56,727 nt of DNA, from assembly GCF_000621445.1 (NCBI RefSeq), contig NZ_KK211279.1, forward strand, positions 1 through 56,727, written 5' to 3'. Made by a program: the position numbers and the translations under genes. Positions 48,195 to 56,438 of the stretch are shown piece after piece. The first letter of the stretch is position 1; every line of letters starts with the position of its first letter. Below the pieces are notes generated by a model. It worked only from the letters and a program-made list of their open reading frames with translations. It was not told the DNA's origin and did no database searches. The stretch comes from Alkalihalobacillus bogoriensis ATCC BAA-922. Lineage in GTDB: Bacteria > Bacillota > Bacilli > Bacillales > Bacillaceae_F.

Positions 48195-49772
48195 ATGCCA
48201 ACGGAAAAAAAAGTAAACATTGTTCTATTAGAAACGAGTGATATTCATGGGAATGTGCTTCCGATTAACTATGGGACAAATGAAAAAGCGGAGCTAGGGT
48301 TAGCCAAAGTAGCTACCGTCATCCAAACTGAACGTAAGAAAAATGAACATGTTATTGTTATTGATAATGGCGACTTAATTCAAGGAACCCCTCTTACATA
48401 TCATTATGTGAAATTTTTAAATGAGCTGGAAAACCCCATGGTAAAATTATTAAATCATCTTCAATATGATGGATTTATCATTGGTAATCATGAATTTAAT
48501 TACGGATTATCTCCCCTTGAAAAAGCCTTTGAAACATCGACATTTCCATGGCTAAGTGCAAATATTATTAATGAGAACAACAATAAACCAACATTCGGCA
48601 ATCCATATTTCATTAAAGATATCGGGTCGATTAAAGTGGCTGTGTTAGGGATAACCACTCACTATATCCCGAATTGGGAAGACCCCCAACATATTCAAGG
48701 GCTCAAATTTGCAGATGCATTTGAAACGACGAAACAGTGGGTGAACTATATTCATGAGCATGAAAAACCAGATGTGATGGTTGTTTCTTATCACGGTGGA
48801 TTCGAACGGGATTTAGAAACAGGCGAACCTACAGAAAATTTAACAGGAGAAAATCAAGGGTATGCTATTTGTAAACAAATTGATGGTATTGATGTATTAC
48901 TTACTGGTCATCAACATCGAAGGATCGCAAAAACGATTAACGATGTTACCGTAATCCAGCCGAGTGTAAATGGCGAAGTCGTCGGGAAAGTCACGATCGA
49001 ATTAATTCAAGAACAAGACGCATGGAAAATTCAAAATAAAAAAGCGGATCTTCTTCCCGTTGAACATGTCTCACCAAATGAAGAAGTACTTGACATTATT
49101 CATGAGTATGAATCGAAAACACAAACATGGCTCGATCAAGCCATTGGAACGATTCAAGGAGATATGACGATAACAGATGTATTTGAAGCACGATTACAAG
49201 ACCATCCATTCGTTGAGTTTATAAATAAAGTTCAAATGGACGCTGCTGGTGTCGACATTTCCAATACAGCTCTTTTTAATAACAATGCAACCGGATTTCA
49301 GTCTCATGTTACGATGCGTGATATTGTTTCAAACTACATTTATCCGAATACATTAAAAGTACTCCGACTCACAGGTCAAGATATTAAAGATGCCCTTGAG
49401 CGTTCTGCCTCTTATTTTCAATTAAATCATAATGGGGAAATAGAAGTTAACCCTGCTTTTACAACGCCAAAACCACAACATTATAATTATGATATGTGGG
49501 AAGGAATTGAATACGTGTTAGATATTTCAAGACCTATAGGAGAGCGAGTAACTTTATTACAATACAACAATAATGAGTTGGATTTAACAGAGTCCTTTGA
49601 TGTTGTCATGAATAACTACCGTGCAAGTGGTGGCGGCGACTATACAATGTTTCAAAATAAACCTGTCATAAAGGATATACCGATTGATATGTCTGAATTA
49701 CTCGCAAGTTATTTTCTCTCACATAAAACGATACGTGCTTGTTCCAACGGAAACTGGAAAGTCATTTGGTAG
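48195..49772 (+). CDS. Cytoplasmic 5'-nucleotidase/metallophosphatase (UshA/YunD-like)
   Basis: 525 aa from the ATG at 48195 (AAAGGTGG upstream); the ATG-like starts further up lack a ribosome site. The calcineurin-like metallophosphatase domain has SDIHGN, DNGDLIQG, GNHEFNYG, SYHGG and GHQHR. A C-terminal 5'-nucleotidase substrate domain follows (VMNNYRASGGGDYTMF). No signal peptide, unlike the secreted UshA/YfkN class, so an internal nucleotide or nucleotide-sugar substrate is likely. It neighbours adenosine deaminase, which fits nucleotide salvage. Confidence 0.9.
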   Translation: MPTEKKVNIVLLETSDIHGNVLPINYGTNEKAELGLAKVATVIQTERKKNEHVIVIDNGDLIQGTPLTYHYVKFLNELENPMVKLLNHLQYDGFIIGNHEFNYGLSPLEKAFETSTFPWLSANIINENNNKPTFGNPYFIKDIGSIKVAVLGITTHYIPNWEDPQHIQGLKFADAFETTKQWVNYIHEHEKPDVMVVSYHGGFERDLETGEPTENLTGENQGYAICKQIDGIDVLLTGHQHRRIAKTINDVTVIQPSVNGEVVGKVTIELIQEQDAWKIQNKKADLLPVEHVSPNEEVLDIIHEYESKTQTWLDQAIGTIQGDMTITDVFEARLQDHPFVEFINKVQMDAAGVDISNTALFNNNATGFQSHVTMRDIVSNYIYPNTLKVLRLTGQDIKDALERSASYFQLNHNGEIEVNPAFTTPKPQHYNYDMWEGIEYVLDISRPIGERVTLLQYNNNELDLTESFDVVMNNYRASGGGDYTMFQNKPVIKDIPIDMSELLASYFLSHKTIRACSNGNWKVIW

Positions 49773-49777
49773 AAGGT

Positions 49778-49828
49778 AAAAAGTGAAGTATAAAAGGAAT
49801 GATTCCTTTTCATACTTCACTTTTTTAT
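49778..49828. terminator. Bidirectional terminator, nucleotidase | add
   Basis: A long stem (AAAAGTGAAGTAT-AAAAGGAAT with ATTCCTTTT-CATACTTCACTTTT) lies between the two convergent genes, with T runs on both strands. Confidence 0.9.
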
Positions 49829-50850
49829 GTCTGTTCATTTTTTAGTTTAGACTCAAATCTTTCTCGTAGCTTTTGTTTTTCTACTTCAGGTAAAAATGCG
49901 GCCTCTATCCCATTTCGTAATAAGGAAAGCACATCGTCCAAACTTAACTGAAAGTATTCAATTAATGTCAAAAACTCTTTTGTCAATGTTGTATTTGAAA
50001 CTGTTAAATTATCAGTATTAATTGTAAGTGTAAATCCCATATCATAATACTCCTTAAAAGGATAGCTTTCCCAACTATCACATGCTTTCGTTTGAATATT
50101 ACTAATCGGGCACATCTCTAGTGGAATCTTTTTATCAATAAGTAAGTCCACAATGTCCTTATCCTCCCTTGCACGAACACCGTGTCCAATTCGAACAGCA
50201 CCTAGTTGTGTAATCGCATCATAAATGCTATCAGGGCCTGCCGCTTCTCCAGCATGTATCGTAACTGGAATCTCTTTCTCGTTCGCTACGGCAAATACTT
50301 CTTGATGAAGATGTGTTGGAAAATTCCCTTCATCTCCAGCTAAATCTACAGCCACTAACCCTTTATGTAAAAAAGAAGAAGCTGCATGAATCACGGCAAT
50401 ATTCTCAGCGACACTATGATGTCGCAAACATGAAGCAATCACCCTCGCTTTCACACCAAATGTTGATTCTCCACGTTGTAAACCTTTGATGACCGCAGAA
50501 ATGACTTGTTCTAAGCGTAAGCCCTCTCTCGTATGAAGTATTGGTCCAAACCGAACCTCAATATAAATACAATTGTCTAAAGAAGCTTGTTCCACCACTT
50601 CAAACGCTATTCGTTCTAACGCTTCTTCTGTTTGCATCATCGGTAGGACTAAATCAAACGTTTTTAAATAGTCTTTTAACTGCCCTGTTTTTGTGACTTG
50701 CATATAAGGCAGTAATTCTGTTTCAGTTTCTGCCGGTAAGATGACTCCCTTTTGTTTCGCCAATTCGATTAGTGTATTTGGTTTAACACTTCCATCTAAA
50801 TGTAGATGAAGATCAACTTTAGGCAAACTTTTTATGACACTAGCATTCAT
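49825..50850 (-). CDS. add: Adenosine deaminase
   Basis: 341 aa from the ATG at 50850 (AAGAAGGG upstream); an ATG at 50925 lies too far out. Converts adenosine to inosine. Zinc and catalytic residues: DLHLHLDGS, TIHAGE (catalytic Glu), RIGHGVRA and NTDN in place of the commoner NTDD/P, with the zinc Asp retained. On the same strand, 75 bp upstream, lies an M20 amidohydrolase, so the two may be co-transcribed as a nitrogen-salvage pair. Confidence 0.94.
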   Translation of the reverse strand: MNASVIKSLPKVDLHLHLDGSVKPNTLIELAKQKGVILPAETETELLPYMQVTKTGQLKDYLKTFDLVLPMMQTEEALERIAFEVVEQASLDNCIYIEVRFGPILHTREGLRLEQVISAVIKGLQRGESTFGVKARVIASCLRHHSVAENIAVIHAASSFLHKGLVAVDLAGDEGNFPTHLHQEVFAVANEKEIPVTIHAGEAAGPDSIYDAITQLGAVRIGHGVRAREDKDIVDLLIDKKIPLEMCPISNIQTKACDSWESYPFKEYYDMGFTLTINTDNLTVSNTTLTKEFLTLIEYFQLSLDDVLSLLRNGIEAAFLPEVEKQKLRERFESKLKNEQT

Positions 50851-50925
50851 GTTATAACCCTTCTTTCTACTTGAACATAAAACGACAATTGTATAAAGAA
50901 TATCATGTACGAGCTTTTTATGCAT

Positions 50926-52179
50926 CTAAAATCTATTTTTTACATACGCTAATGTTGTCTCTAACAATAAGGCTACCCCTTTTGTAATATCTGTAATCTC
51001 AGCCCATTCATGTTCATTATGACTCCCTCCATCATAACACCGAACAAAGAGTAACCCGACATCTGTTATTTCACTCATGACCATAGCATCATGCGCTGCC
51101 CCGCTTATCATCAAAGGCGGTGATAGCTTCAATTTCGCTCCCGCCTTTTCCATCGTATCGATCACATGCTCAGCACAATCAATCGGGTCTTCATGCAAAT
51201 GCTCTTTTATTTCAGTAGTTAAGCCCCTTTTATTACAAACTTTCATAACCATCTCTTTGATTTCCTCAATCTTTTCGGTGCGGGAATCAGAATCAATATC
51301 ACGTATATCTACCGTAAATTCAACAGACTCTGGTATAACATTGGCGACCCCAGGTTTTGCTTTTATGGATCCAACAGTTCCGACTATTGGGGTATCCTCT
51401 CCAAAACAAATGGTCTCGATATTCAAAATCATTTCTGCCGCCCCAGCCATTGGGTCTCTTCGAAGGGACATGGGCACAGTTCCGGCATGCCCAGAATCAC
51501 CATGAACTTCGACTGTTAACCATACTGGTCCTGCCAAGCCTACTACAATTCCAACAGGCTTATTTTGTGATTCTAAATAGGGACCTTGTTCAATATGCAT
51601 TTCTAAAAACACTTTCAACTCACCTTTTTTGCGAATATCATGATGAATGAAATTAGGCTGTAAACCAAATGCTTCTAATGCTGAATATCGATTTGTACCA
51701 TGCGTATCTTTAGTATATAACTCTTCTTTCTTCACCTTCCCAACCATCCCTCGACTTCCAAATAAAGCCCCCTTAAACCTTGCCCCCTCCTCATCTGAAA
51801 ACACAATAACCTCCAAAGGGTGACTTATTTCAATTCCCTCATCATGAATGACTTGGGCTACTTCGATTCCACCAATCACACCAATTGTTCCATCAAAAAA
51901 ACCTCCATTTGGAATCGTATCAAGGTGAGAACCGATTGCAACTGCTGGTCTGTCATTGTAAATCGATTCCTTTCGTCCAATCACGTTTCCATAGTTATCA
52001 ATTCTTACGTGTAACCCAGCTTGCTTCATCCATTTAATAATTAATAATTGAGCTAGTCGATCTTCTTTCGTTAATGCTTTTCTTGTCACCCCACCATTTT
52101 TATGTTTCCCAATATTGGATAGCTCCATAATTCGTTCAGAAATACGTTGGCTATTAATCTGGCTTTTTTGTTTTAACAT
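50926..52179 (-). CDS. M20-family amidohydrolase (allantoate/N-carbamoyl-L-amino acid/ureidoglycolate type)
   Basis: 417 aa. Metal-site motifs of the AllC/HyuC/AmaB group: GSHLDTIPNGGFFDG, SDEEGARF, MHIEQGP, SGHAGTVPM, SGAAHDA and SHNEHEW. Such enzymes hydrolyse the carbamoyl group of allantoate, ureido compounds or N-carbamoyl amino acids. Sitting with adenosine deaminase favours purine-derived substrates, but no other ureide gene is in the window. The ribosome site (GGAAGGGTGC) is adequate. Confidence 0.87.
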   Translation of the reverse strand: MLKQKSQINSQRISERIMELSNIGKHKNGGVTRKALTKEDRLAQLLIIKWMKQAGLHVRIDNYGNVIGRKESIYNDRPAVAIGSHLDTIPNGGFFDGTIGVIGGIEVAQVIHDEGIEISHPLEVIVFSDEEGARFKGALFGSRGMVGKVKKEELYTKDTHGTNRYSALEAFGLQPNFIHHDIRKKGELKVFLEMHIEQGPYLESQNKPVGIVVGLAGPVWLTVEVHGDSGHAGTVPMSLRRDPMAGAAEMILNIETICFGEDTPIVGTVGSIKAKPGVANVIPESVEFTVDIRDIDSDSRTEKIEEIKEMVMKVCNKRGLTTEIKEHLHEDPIDCAEHVIDTMEKAGAKLKLSPPLMISGAAHDAMVMSEITDVGLLFVRCYDGGSHNEHEWAEITDITKGVALLLETTLAYVKNRF

Positions 52180-52283
52180 AATAGCACCCTTCCTACTTCT
52201 TCATTCTCTTTCCTCAAATTTTATCGGAATTTTACTTACTTATTAGAAAGTTAGAAAGATAATCTCTCATACAAAAGTGAGAA

Positions 52284-52326
52284 AGAACAAATTCAAGGTT
52301 TGGACACGCGAATAAATAGTATGTAC
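52284..52326. repeat. Left companion module (second copy at 28719-28765)
   Basis: AAGAACAAATTCAAGGTTTGG is identical in both places and is followed by similar ACACGCGAATAAATAGTATG / ACATGTGAAAAAATAGTTTG. In both places it lies 40-70 bp left of a palindromic repeat copy. Confidence 0.7.
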
Positions 52327-52391
52327 AAACAATAATGGTTTTCGAATAATGTATATACACGCTTTGATACTTACGAGGCAACTCTATTTTT

Positions 52392-52540
52392 GCGGCTACA
52401 GGAGTGCTTATTCACGCAAAAGCCACTCTATTCCAAGCGATATATTATGATTAACTGCTCCTATGTCCACGAACTTTTCAAAACGGTAGCCATGTTCACA
52501 GATAAAGGTTTTCATGACCGCTTACTTAAGATAAACAACA
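52392..52540. repeat. Dispersed palindromic intergenic repeat, copy 4 (internal deletion)
   Basis: Core 52392-52521, 130 bp. Compared with copy 1 exactly 51 bp are missing, between the first GCGG (1827-1830) and the second GCGG (1878-1881), leaving TGCGGCTACAGG. The left palindrome arm is mostly lost while the right arm stays readable, with extra point changes. The right flank GATAAACAAC is retained. Confidence 0.8.
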
Positions 52541-52652
52541 AAAATGCGGGAGCGTCATTTCGTTTCAAGCGAAGTGCGGAGCCTTCGCTATTCTAGAATA
52601 AGCTTTCAAAGCTTCACTGCTAATCCAAATTTTTTATACTTCCTTATCTTTT

Positions 52653-52688
52653 AAAAAAAGACGTCACAAAAGTTTCCTTTTGGACGCC
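52653..52688 (-). terminator. Terminator of the symporter gene
   Basis: On the minus strand GGCGTCCAAAAG - GAAA - CTTTTGTGACGTC is followed by seven T. It is 16 bp after the stop codon. Confidence 0.85.
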
Positions 52689-52703
52689 TCATACATTCAT
52701 ATG

Positions 52704-54173
52704 TTATTTGCTTATTTGGGTAATGACTTCGTCAAACTCTTGCTGAATTTCTTCTGATGGTTTTGTCCCTAATATACTAAACAACGAGACAGCGAGCGTA
52801 GAAAGAATGAATCCTGGAACAATTTCATACATTTCAAACAAACCACCGTCAATATTTGCCCAAATGATGACGGTCAACCCGCCTGTTATCATCCCTGCCA
52901 ATGCTCCGTTTCTTGTCATCCCTCTCCAAAATAACGATAAAATAATCACTGGACCAAATGCTGCACCAAATCCTGCCCATGCATACCCGACCAAGTCTAA
53001 TACCGTATTTTCTGGGTTATACGCCATGATGACAGCAATAAGCGCAATAACAAGGACTCCAATTCTTCCAACTTTCACTAGTTCATTTTCACTCGCTGAC
53101 TTTCTAAAAATTGATTTATAAAAATCTTCCGCTAACGCACTTGAAGATACGAGTAACTGAGAATCTATCGTACTCATAATAGCCGATAATATCGCCGCTA
53201 GCAAAAATCCAGCTACCCAAGGGTCAAACAATATTTGTGTAAATGCGATAAAGACTGTTTCTTCAGCCCCTTCTGCTAAAGGAGCACTAGCAAAAAATGC
53301 AATTCCGGCAAAACCTACAAATAAAGCCCCTAATAAGGTAAGTACCATCCATGTCATCCCAATAAAACGTGCTTTCGGGATTTCATGGACTGATTTAACA
53401 GCCATAAACCTTGTCAGAATATGAGGTTGACCAAAATATCCTAACCCCCAAGCAACTAAAGAAATAACCCCAATTAACGTAACCCCTGAATATACATCAA
53501 GAAAATTAGGATTAATGTTTCCGACAGCATTTATTGTCTCACTAAAGCCACCTAGGTGGGAGATAGCAACGATCGGAACAATAATTAAAGCTAAAAACAT
53601 TAAAATACCTTGGAAAAAATCAGTCCAACTAACAGCTAAAAATCCGCCTAAAAATGTATACGAGATAATAACAATGGCGCCTATCCATAACGCATTCGTA
53701 TAAGAAAGTCCAAATGATGCTTCAAATAATAACGCACCGCCAACTAAACCTGCAGAAGTATAAAAAGCAAAAAATACTAAAATAACAATAGCTGAAATCA
53801 CTCTTAACATTTTCGAACGGTCTTTAAACCGATTTTCTAAATAACTTGGAATCGTAATAGAATTCCCTGCCACTTCTGTGTATGTTCGCAATCGTTTTGC
53901 AACAAATTGCCAGTTAATATAAGCACCGACGGCTAAACCAACTGAAATCCAAACCGCCTCCATCCCAGCGACATAAGCATAACCAGGTAATCCAAGTAAT
54001 AACCAACTACTCATATCTGATGCACCAGCACTTAATGCCGCAACACTACCGTTTAATTTCCTTCCCCCGAGAATATAATCTGATAAGTTATTAGTTAAAT
54101 TATAAAAGACTAAACCAATGACTAGCATCCCAACAAGATAGACGATAAATGTAATTAACGTAGTTTGTTCCAA
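52704..54173 (-). CDS. putP: Sodium/proline symporter (PutP/OpuE type)
   Basis: 489 aa from a TTG start at 54173 (AAGGGGGA six bases upstream). Sodium:solute symporter family with about 13 membrane helices. ILGGRKLNGSVAALSAGASDMSSWLLLG is the Na+/proline-site segment of PutP, and SAIMSTIDSQLLVSSSALAED is the conserved TM8 Na+ motif. Takes up proline as nutrient or osmoprotectant. The ribosome site lies within the end of a 34-codon ORF just upstream, so the two are probably translationally coupled. Confidence 0.9.
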   Translation of the reverse strand: MEQTTLITFIVYLVGMLVIGLVFYNLTNNLSDYILGGRKLNGSVAALSAGASDMSSWLLLGLPGYAYVAGMEAVWISVGLAVGAYINWQFVAKRLRTYTEVAGNSITIPSYLENRFKDRSKMLRVISAIVILVFFAFYTSAGLVGGALLFEASFGLSYTNALWIGAIVIISYTFLGGFLAVSWTDFFQGILMFLALIIVPIVAISHLGGFSETINAVGNINPNFLDVYSGVTLIGVISLVAWGLGYFGQPHILTRFMAVKSVHEIPKARFIGMTWMVLTLLGALFVGFAGIAFFASAPLAEGAEETVFIAFTQILFDPWVAGFLLAAILSAIMSTIDSQLLVSSSALAEDFYKSIFRKSASENELVKVGRIGVLVIALIAVIMAYNPENTVLDLVGYAWAGFGAAFGPVIILSLFWRGMTRNGALAGMITGGLTVIIWANIDGGLFEMYEIVPGFILSTLAVSLFSILGTKPSEEIQQEFDEVITQISK

Positions 54174-54175
54174 AA

Positions 54176-54280
54176 CTATTCCCCCTTATGTCGAATCATT
54201 GAAATAAAACTAAACAAAACAATGAGTGTCATTGGAACAAAAAGCCAAAACAACGTTGCTCCTGTTAACGTATAATCCAT
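54176..54280 (-). CDS. 34-aa single-pass membrane peptide, putative symporter accessory protein
   Basis: ATG at 54280, TAG at 54178-54176, only two bases before the putP TTG. GGGGGGA lies eight bases upstream of the ATG. The peptide begins MDYTLTGATLFWLFVPM, continues with a hydrophobic stretch LIVLFSFIS and ends IRHKGE: one membrane helix with a positive-inside tail. Small ORFs just ahead of sodium:solute symporter genes are known in other bacteria as symporter small accessory proteins. The placement, ribosome site and composition fit, but no homology search was possible. Confidence 0.7.
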   Translation of the reverse strand: MDYTLTGATLFWLFVPMTLIVLFSFISMIRHKGE

Positions 54281-54423
54281 GTTTTGTCCCCCTTTTTTCT
54301 TTTTTTCTACTAGCCTTAATCTATTAGTTATGTTCTTTCTAAGAAGAATATGTCACTGGAAATATTCTCCTTGGCAAGATAGCTATTATATCATATGAAA
54401 ACCTTTCCAACGTTATTTTAAAC

Positions 54424-54469
54424 TTACTACTATAAGAAAAACGCGGAGCGTCTTTTCTTATAGTAGTAA
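54424..54469. repeat. ACGCGGAGCGT hairpin module within a 17-bp perfect inverted repeat
   Basis: TTACTACTATAAGAAAA (54424-54440) pairs with its complement at 54453-54469. The loop ACGCGGAGCGTC itself folds (ACGC/GCGT). The inner AGAAAAACGCGG-GCGTCTTTT also occurs at 24107-24126, and variants occur at 23711 and 52545. Confidence 0.75.
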
Positions 54470-54496
54470 AATTTTTAGACTTTCTTATCTTTCAAA

Positions 54497-54540
54497 GAAA
54501 AAGTGAGACTCTAAGTGCCTAAACACGAGGAGACTCACCT
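54497..54540 (-). terminator. Probable terminator of nos-msrA
   Basis: An imperfect stem GTGAG.CTC (54503-54511) / GAG.CTCAC (54529-54538) is followed on the minus strand by TTTTTCTTT. It lies about 50 bp after the msrA stop. Confidence 0.5.
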
Positions 54541-54591
54541 TTCTGTCGAAGTTGATTTACATAATATTTCATTCGGATTCTATTTTCATTG

Positions 54592-55209
54592 TTACCATTT
54601 TAACTTGTGTATTATTTCAATGATGTTCGTTTTTTCTTTTTGTCCGATTGGCCACCGCTCAATTTCATTTTTAATCGAAGCCAGTGTTCCGAATCCTTTA
54701 ACAAATCCATTTAAACGGGCGACAACAGTCGCATCTCGAAAGTACTCTTCTGTTGGATACAATGCTGCTAATTGTTCTGTTGCTTTTTTATATTTTTTTA
54801 AATGATATTTTTGATGTTTCGTTTCAGCAAAAGTAAAAAAAGTGAGCGGCGCAATTTCTGTTTCTATAAGCATGTTCTTTTTTGCTTCCCACTCTTTTTT
54901 CTTTTCTAGCATTGTCTGTTTTTGTTGTTCATTCTCATACAGCAATAAAGAAATATACTGTCTTCCTTTATATCCCTCACGATTCGGATTATGATTGGCC
55001 CAAAACGGGTCAAGAAGAGAGGCTAACGAAATCTCTTCCTCATTAAAATGTACTTGAACCGTTTCTGTATGGTCTCCCATCATGCGATACGTAGGATTTA
55101 ATGATGTCCCGCCTGCATACCCTACAGCTGTTTTTTGTATGCCTTGAAAATGCCCGAACCGAGCATCAACACCCCAAAATCATCCCATGCCAAATGTGAA
55201 CCGTTCCAT
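54592..55209 (-). CDS. msrA: Peptide methionine sulfoxide reductase MsrA with in-frame TGA at the catalytic cysteine (candidate selenoprotein)
   Basis: 205 codons from the ATG at 55209 (GAGAGGTGA upstream) if TGA at 55182-55180 is read through. Residues 1-9 are MERFTFGMG, codon 10 is TGA, then FWGVDARFG, exactly where MsrA has GCFWG. Downstream motifs are intact: VGYAGGTS, GDHTETVQVHF and GRQYISLLLY. The rest of the protein has no Cys, so a Sec form would work without a resolving cysteine. A SECIS-like hairpin starts 12 nt after the TGA. If TGA stops, only a nonapeptide or a 163-aa fragment from 55083 without active site is made. Likely co-transcribed with nos (20 bp). Confidence 0.8.
55144..55169 (-). 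promoter_or_regulatory. Candidate bacterial SECIS element in msrA
   Basis: On the mRNA, GAUGCUC (55167-55161) pairs with GGGCAUU (55155-55149) around the loop GGUUC. UUG/CAA can extend the base of the stem with a small bulge. The loop begins 19 nt after the UGA and starts with GG, within the limits described for bacterial SECIS elements (apical loop about 16-37 nt downstream, G among its first two bases) and reminiscent of the E. coli GGUC loop. Confidence 0.5.
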
Positions 55210-55229
55210 TACGTTCACCTCTCTCCCTA

Positions 55230-56333
55230 CTATGATTTATGATATTTATTTTCTTGATAAAAAAAGTTTGGTGTGACAAGATCGTTTTTATATTCCTGAT
55301 GAAAAATATGTGTTGTTGCCGGTGACACTGGCGGAATTAACCATGTCCAATCCCCCGTGACATTTCTTCCTTTTGCCGTTTCTGCTTCCTGAAATCGTTT
55401 AAACTGATCCGCTGCCGTATGGTGGTCAACAATGCTAACACCAGCTTTTTTAAATGAATATAGGACAGCTACATTTAATTCAACTAATGCTTTATCTTTC
55501 CATAGCGTTGAATTTTTCGTTGTTTCTACACCAATAATTTTTGCAACTTCAGCTAATTTATTATAACGATCTTCATCGGCCAAATTTCTGGCTCCAATTT
55601 CAGTTCCCATATACCATCCATTAAAAGGGGCAGCTGTATACATAATACCGCCTATCTCTAGTTTCATATCTGAAATCATGGGCACCGCGTACCACTTCAA
55701 GTTTAACTTTCGAAACTCTTCGTATTCTGGATGCTCTATCCCTACTTCCAATACGAGGGCTTTTGGAACATCAAACCATACCGGTGGCTTGTCCTCTAGT
55801 TGAATAACGAGCGGTAAAATATCAAAAGGTGTCTGTCCCCCTCTCCAACCTAGCTCATGACAAACTGTCGTGAATTCAATCGAAGCAGGATCTCCTATAA
55901 TGCCTGCACTTGTTTCATATCCAGCATATCGAATTAACTGATGATTCCATATTCGAACCTTTTCCTTTCCATTTTGCTTAGGCGCAAAAATTGTAATCGT
56001 TGGAATGAGCCTGCCTCCATTTGACGCATATTCAATATGTTCACATAATGCCTTATACACTTCTTCAGTAGTATTTGCATCTCTTGCATCAATGACATGC
56101 AAGGAATTCCAAAATAAACGACCAATACATTTATTACTATTTCTCCACGCCAGCTTTGCTCCATAATGTAATTCTTCTAATGTATGGGTATAAAATCCCT
56201 TCTTATTTATTTCCCATTTTATTTCATCAAGTCGAGCAGGAATTTTTTTTTCTAGCTGAAGCTCTTCATAACATAATTCTATAAATTGACTAGCTTCACT
56301 TAGTAACTGATTGTTTAAAACCAATGAGTTCAC
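55230..56333 (-). CDS. nos: Nitric oxide synthase, oxygenase domain only
   Basis: 367 aa, normal for bacterial NOS, which lacks the reductase domain. It oxidises L-arginine to citrulline and NO using cellular reductases. The haem-thiolate ligand is Cys69 in [13 protein letters not shown], and the substrate Glu is Glu245 in [11 protein letters not shown]. The pterin-site region [17 protein letters not shown] is intact. In Bacillus NO made by NOS protects against oxidative stress and antibiotics. The next gene, msrA, starts 20 bp after the stop. Confidence 0.96.
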   Translation of the reverse strand: MNSLVLNNQLLSEASQFIELCYEELQLEKKIPARLDEIKWEINKKGFYTHTLEELHYGAKLAWRNSNKCIGRLFWNSLHVIDARDANTTEEVYKALCEHIEYASNGGRLIPTITIFAPKQNGKEKVRIWNHQLIRYAGYETSAGIIGDPASIEFTTVCHELGWRGGQTPFDILPLVIQLEDKPPVWFDVPKALVLEVGIEHPEYEEFRKLNLKWYAVPMISDMKLEIGGIMYTAAPFNGWYMGTEIGARNLADEDRYNKLAEVAKIIGVETTKNSTLWKDKALVELNVAVLYSFKKAGVSIVDHHTAADQFKRFQEAETAKGRNVTGDWTWLIPPVSPATTHIFHQEYKNDLVTPNFFYQENKYHKS

Positions 56334-56438
56334 CTCAATACTATTTCTAGCCTCGCTAAAAGAAAAATAACCCTTTTTTTTAGCGATTTTTCATGAATCT
56401 AATTTTACTCTTTTCCTATTCGGAAGCAAAGAATGAGC

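Larger units (their letters stand above)
52180..52650. other. Repeat-filled intergenic region
   Basis: No gene supported. It holds the module at 52284-52326 that recurs at 28719-28765, then palindromic repeat copy 4 with an internal deletion (52392-52521), then an ACGCGG-type module (52545-52620) whose parts recur at 23711-23755 and 24105-24165. Confidence 0.7.
54281..54591. other. Intergenic region with two hairpins
   Basis: About 310 bp. Holds the strong 54424-54469 hairpin (ACGCGG-type module) and the probable msrA terminator at 54497-54540. The putP/smORF promoter should lie at about 54290-54420, but no clear boxes were seen. Confidence 0.55.

Noticed and set aside
54592-55083. MsrA as a normal 163-aa gene starting at the internal ATG
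   Set aside because: That start has no ribosome site and would omit the whole GCFWG active-site region, which is encoded in frame upstream. The full frame with TGA is the informative reading.
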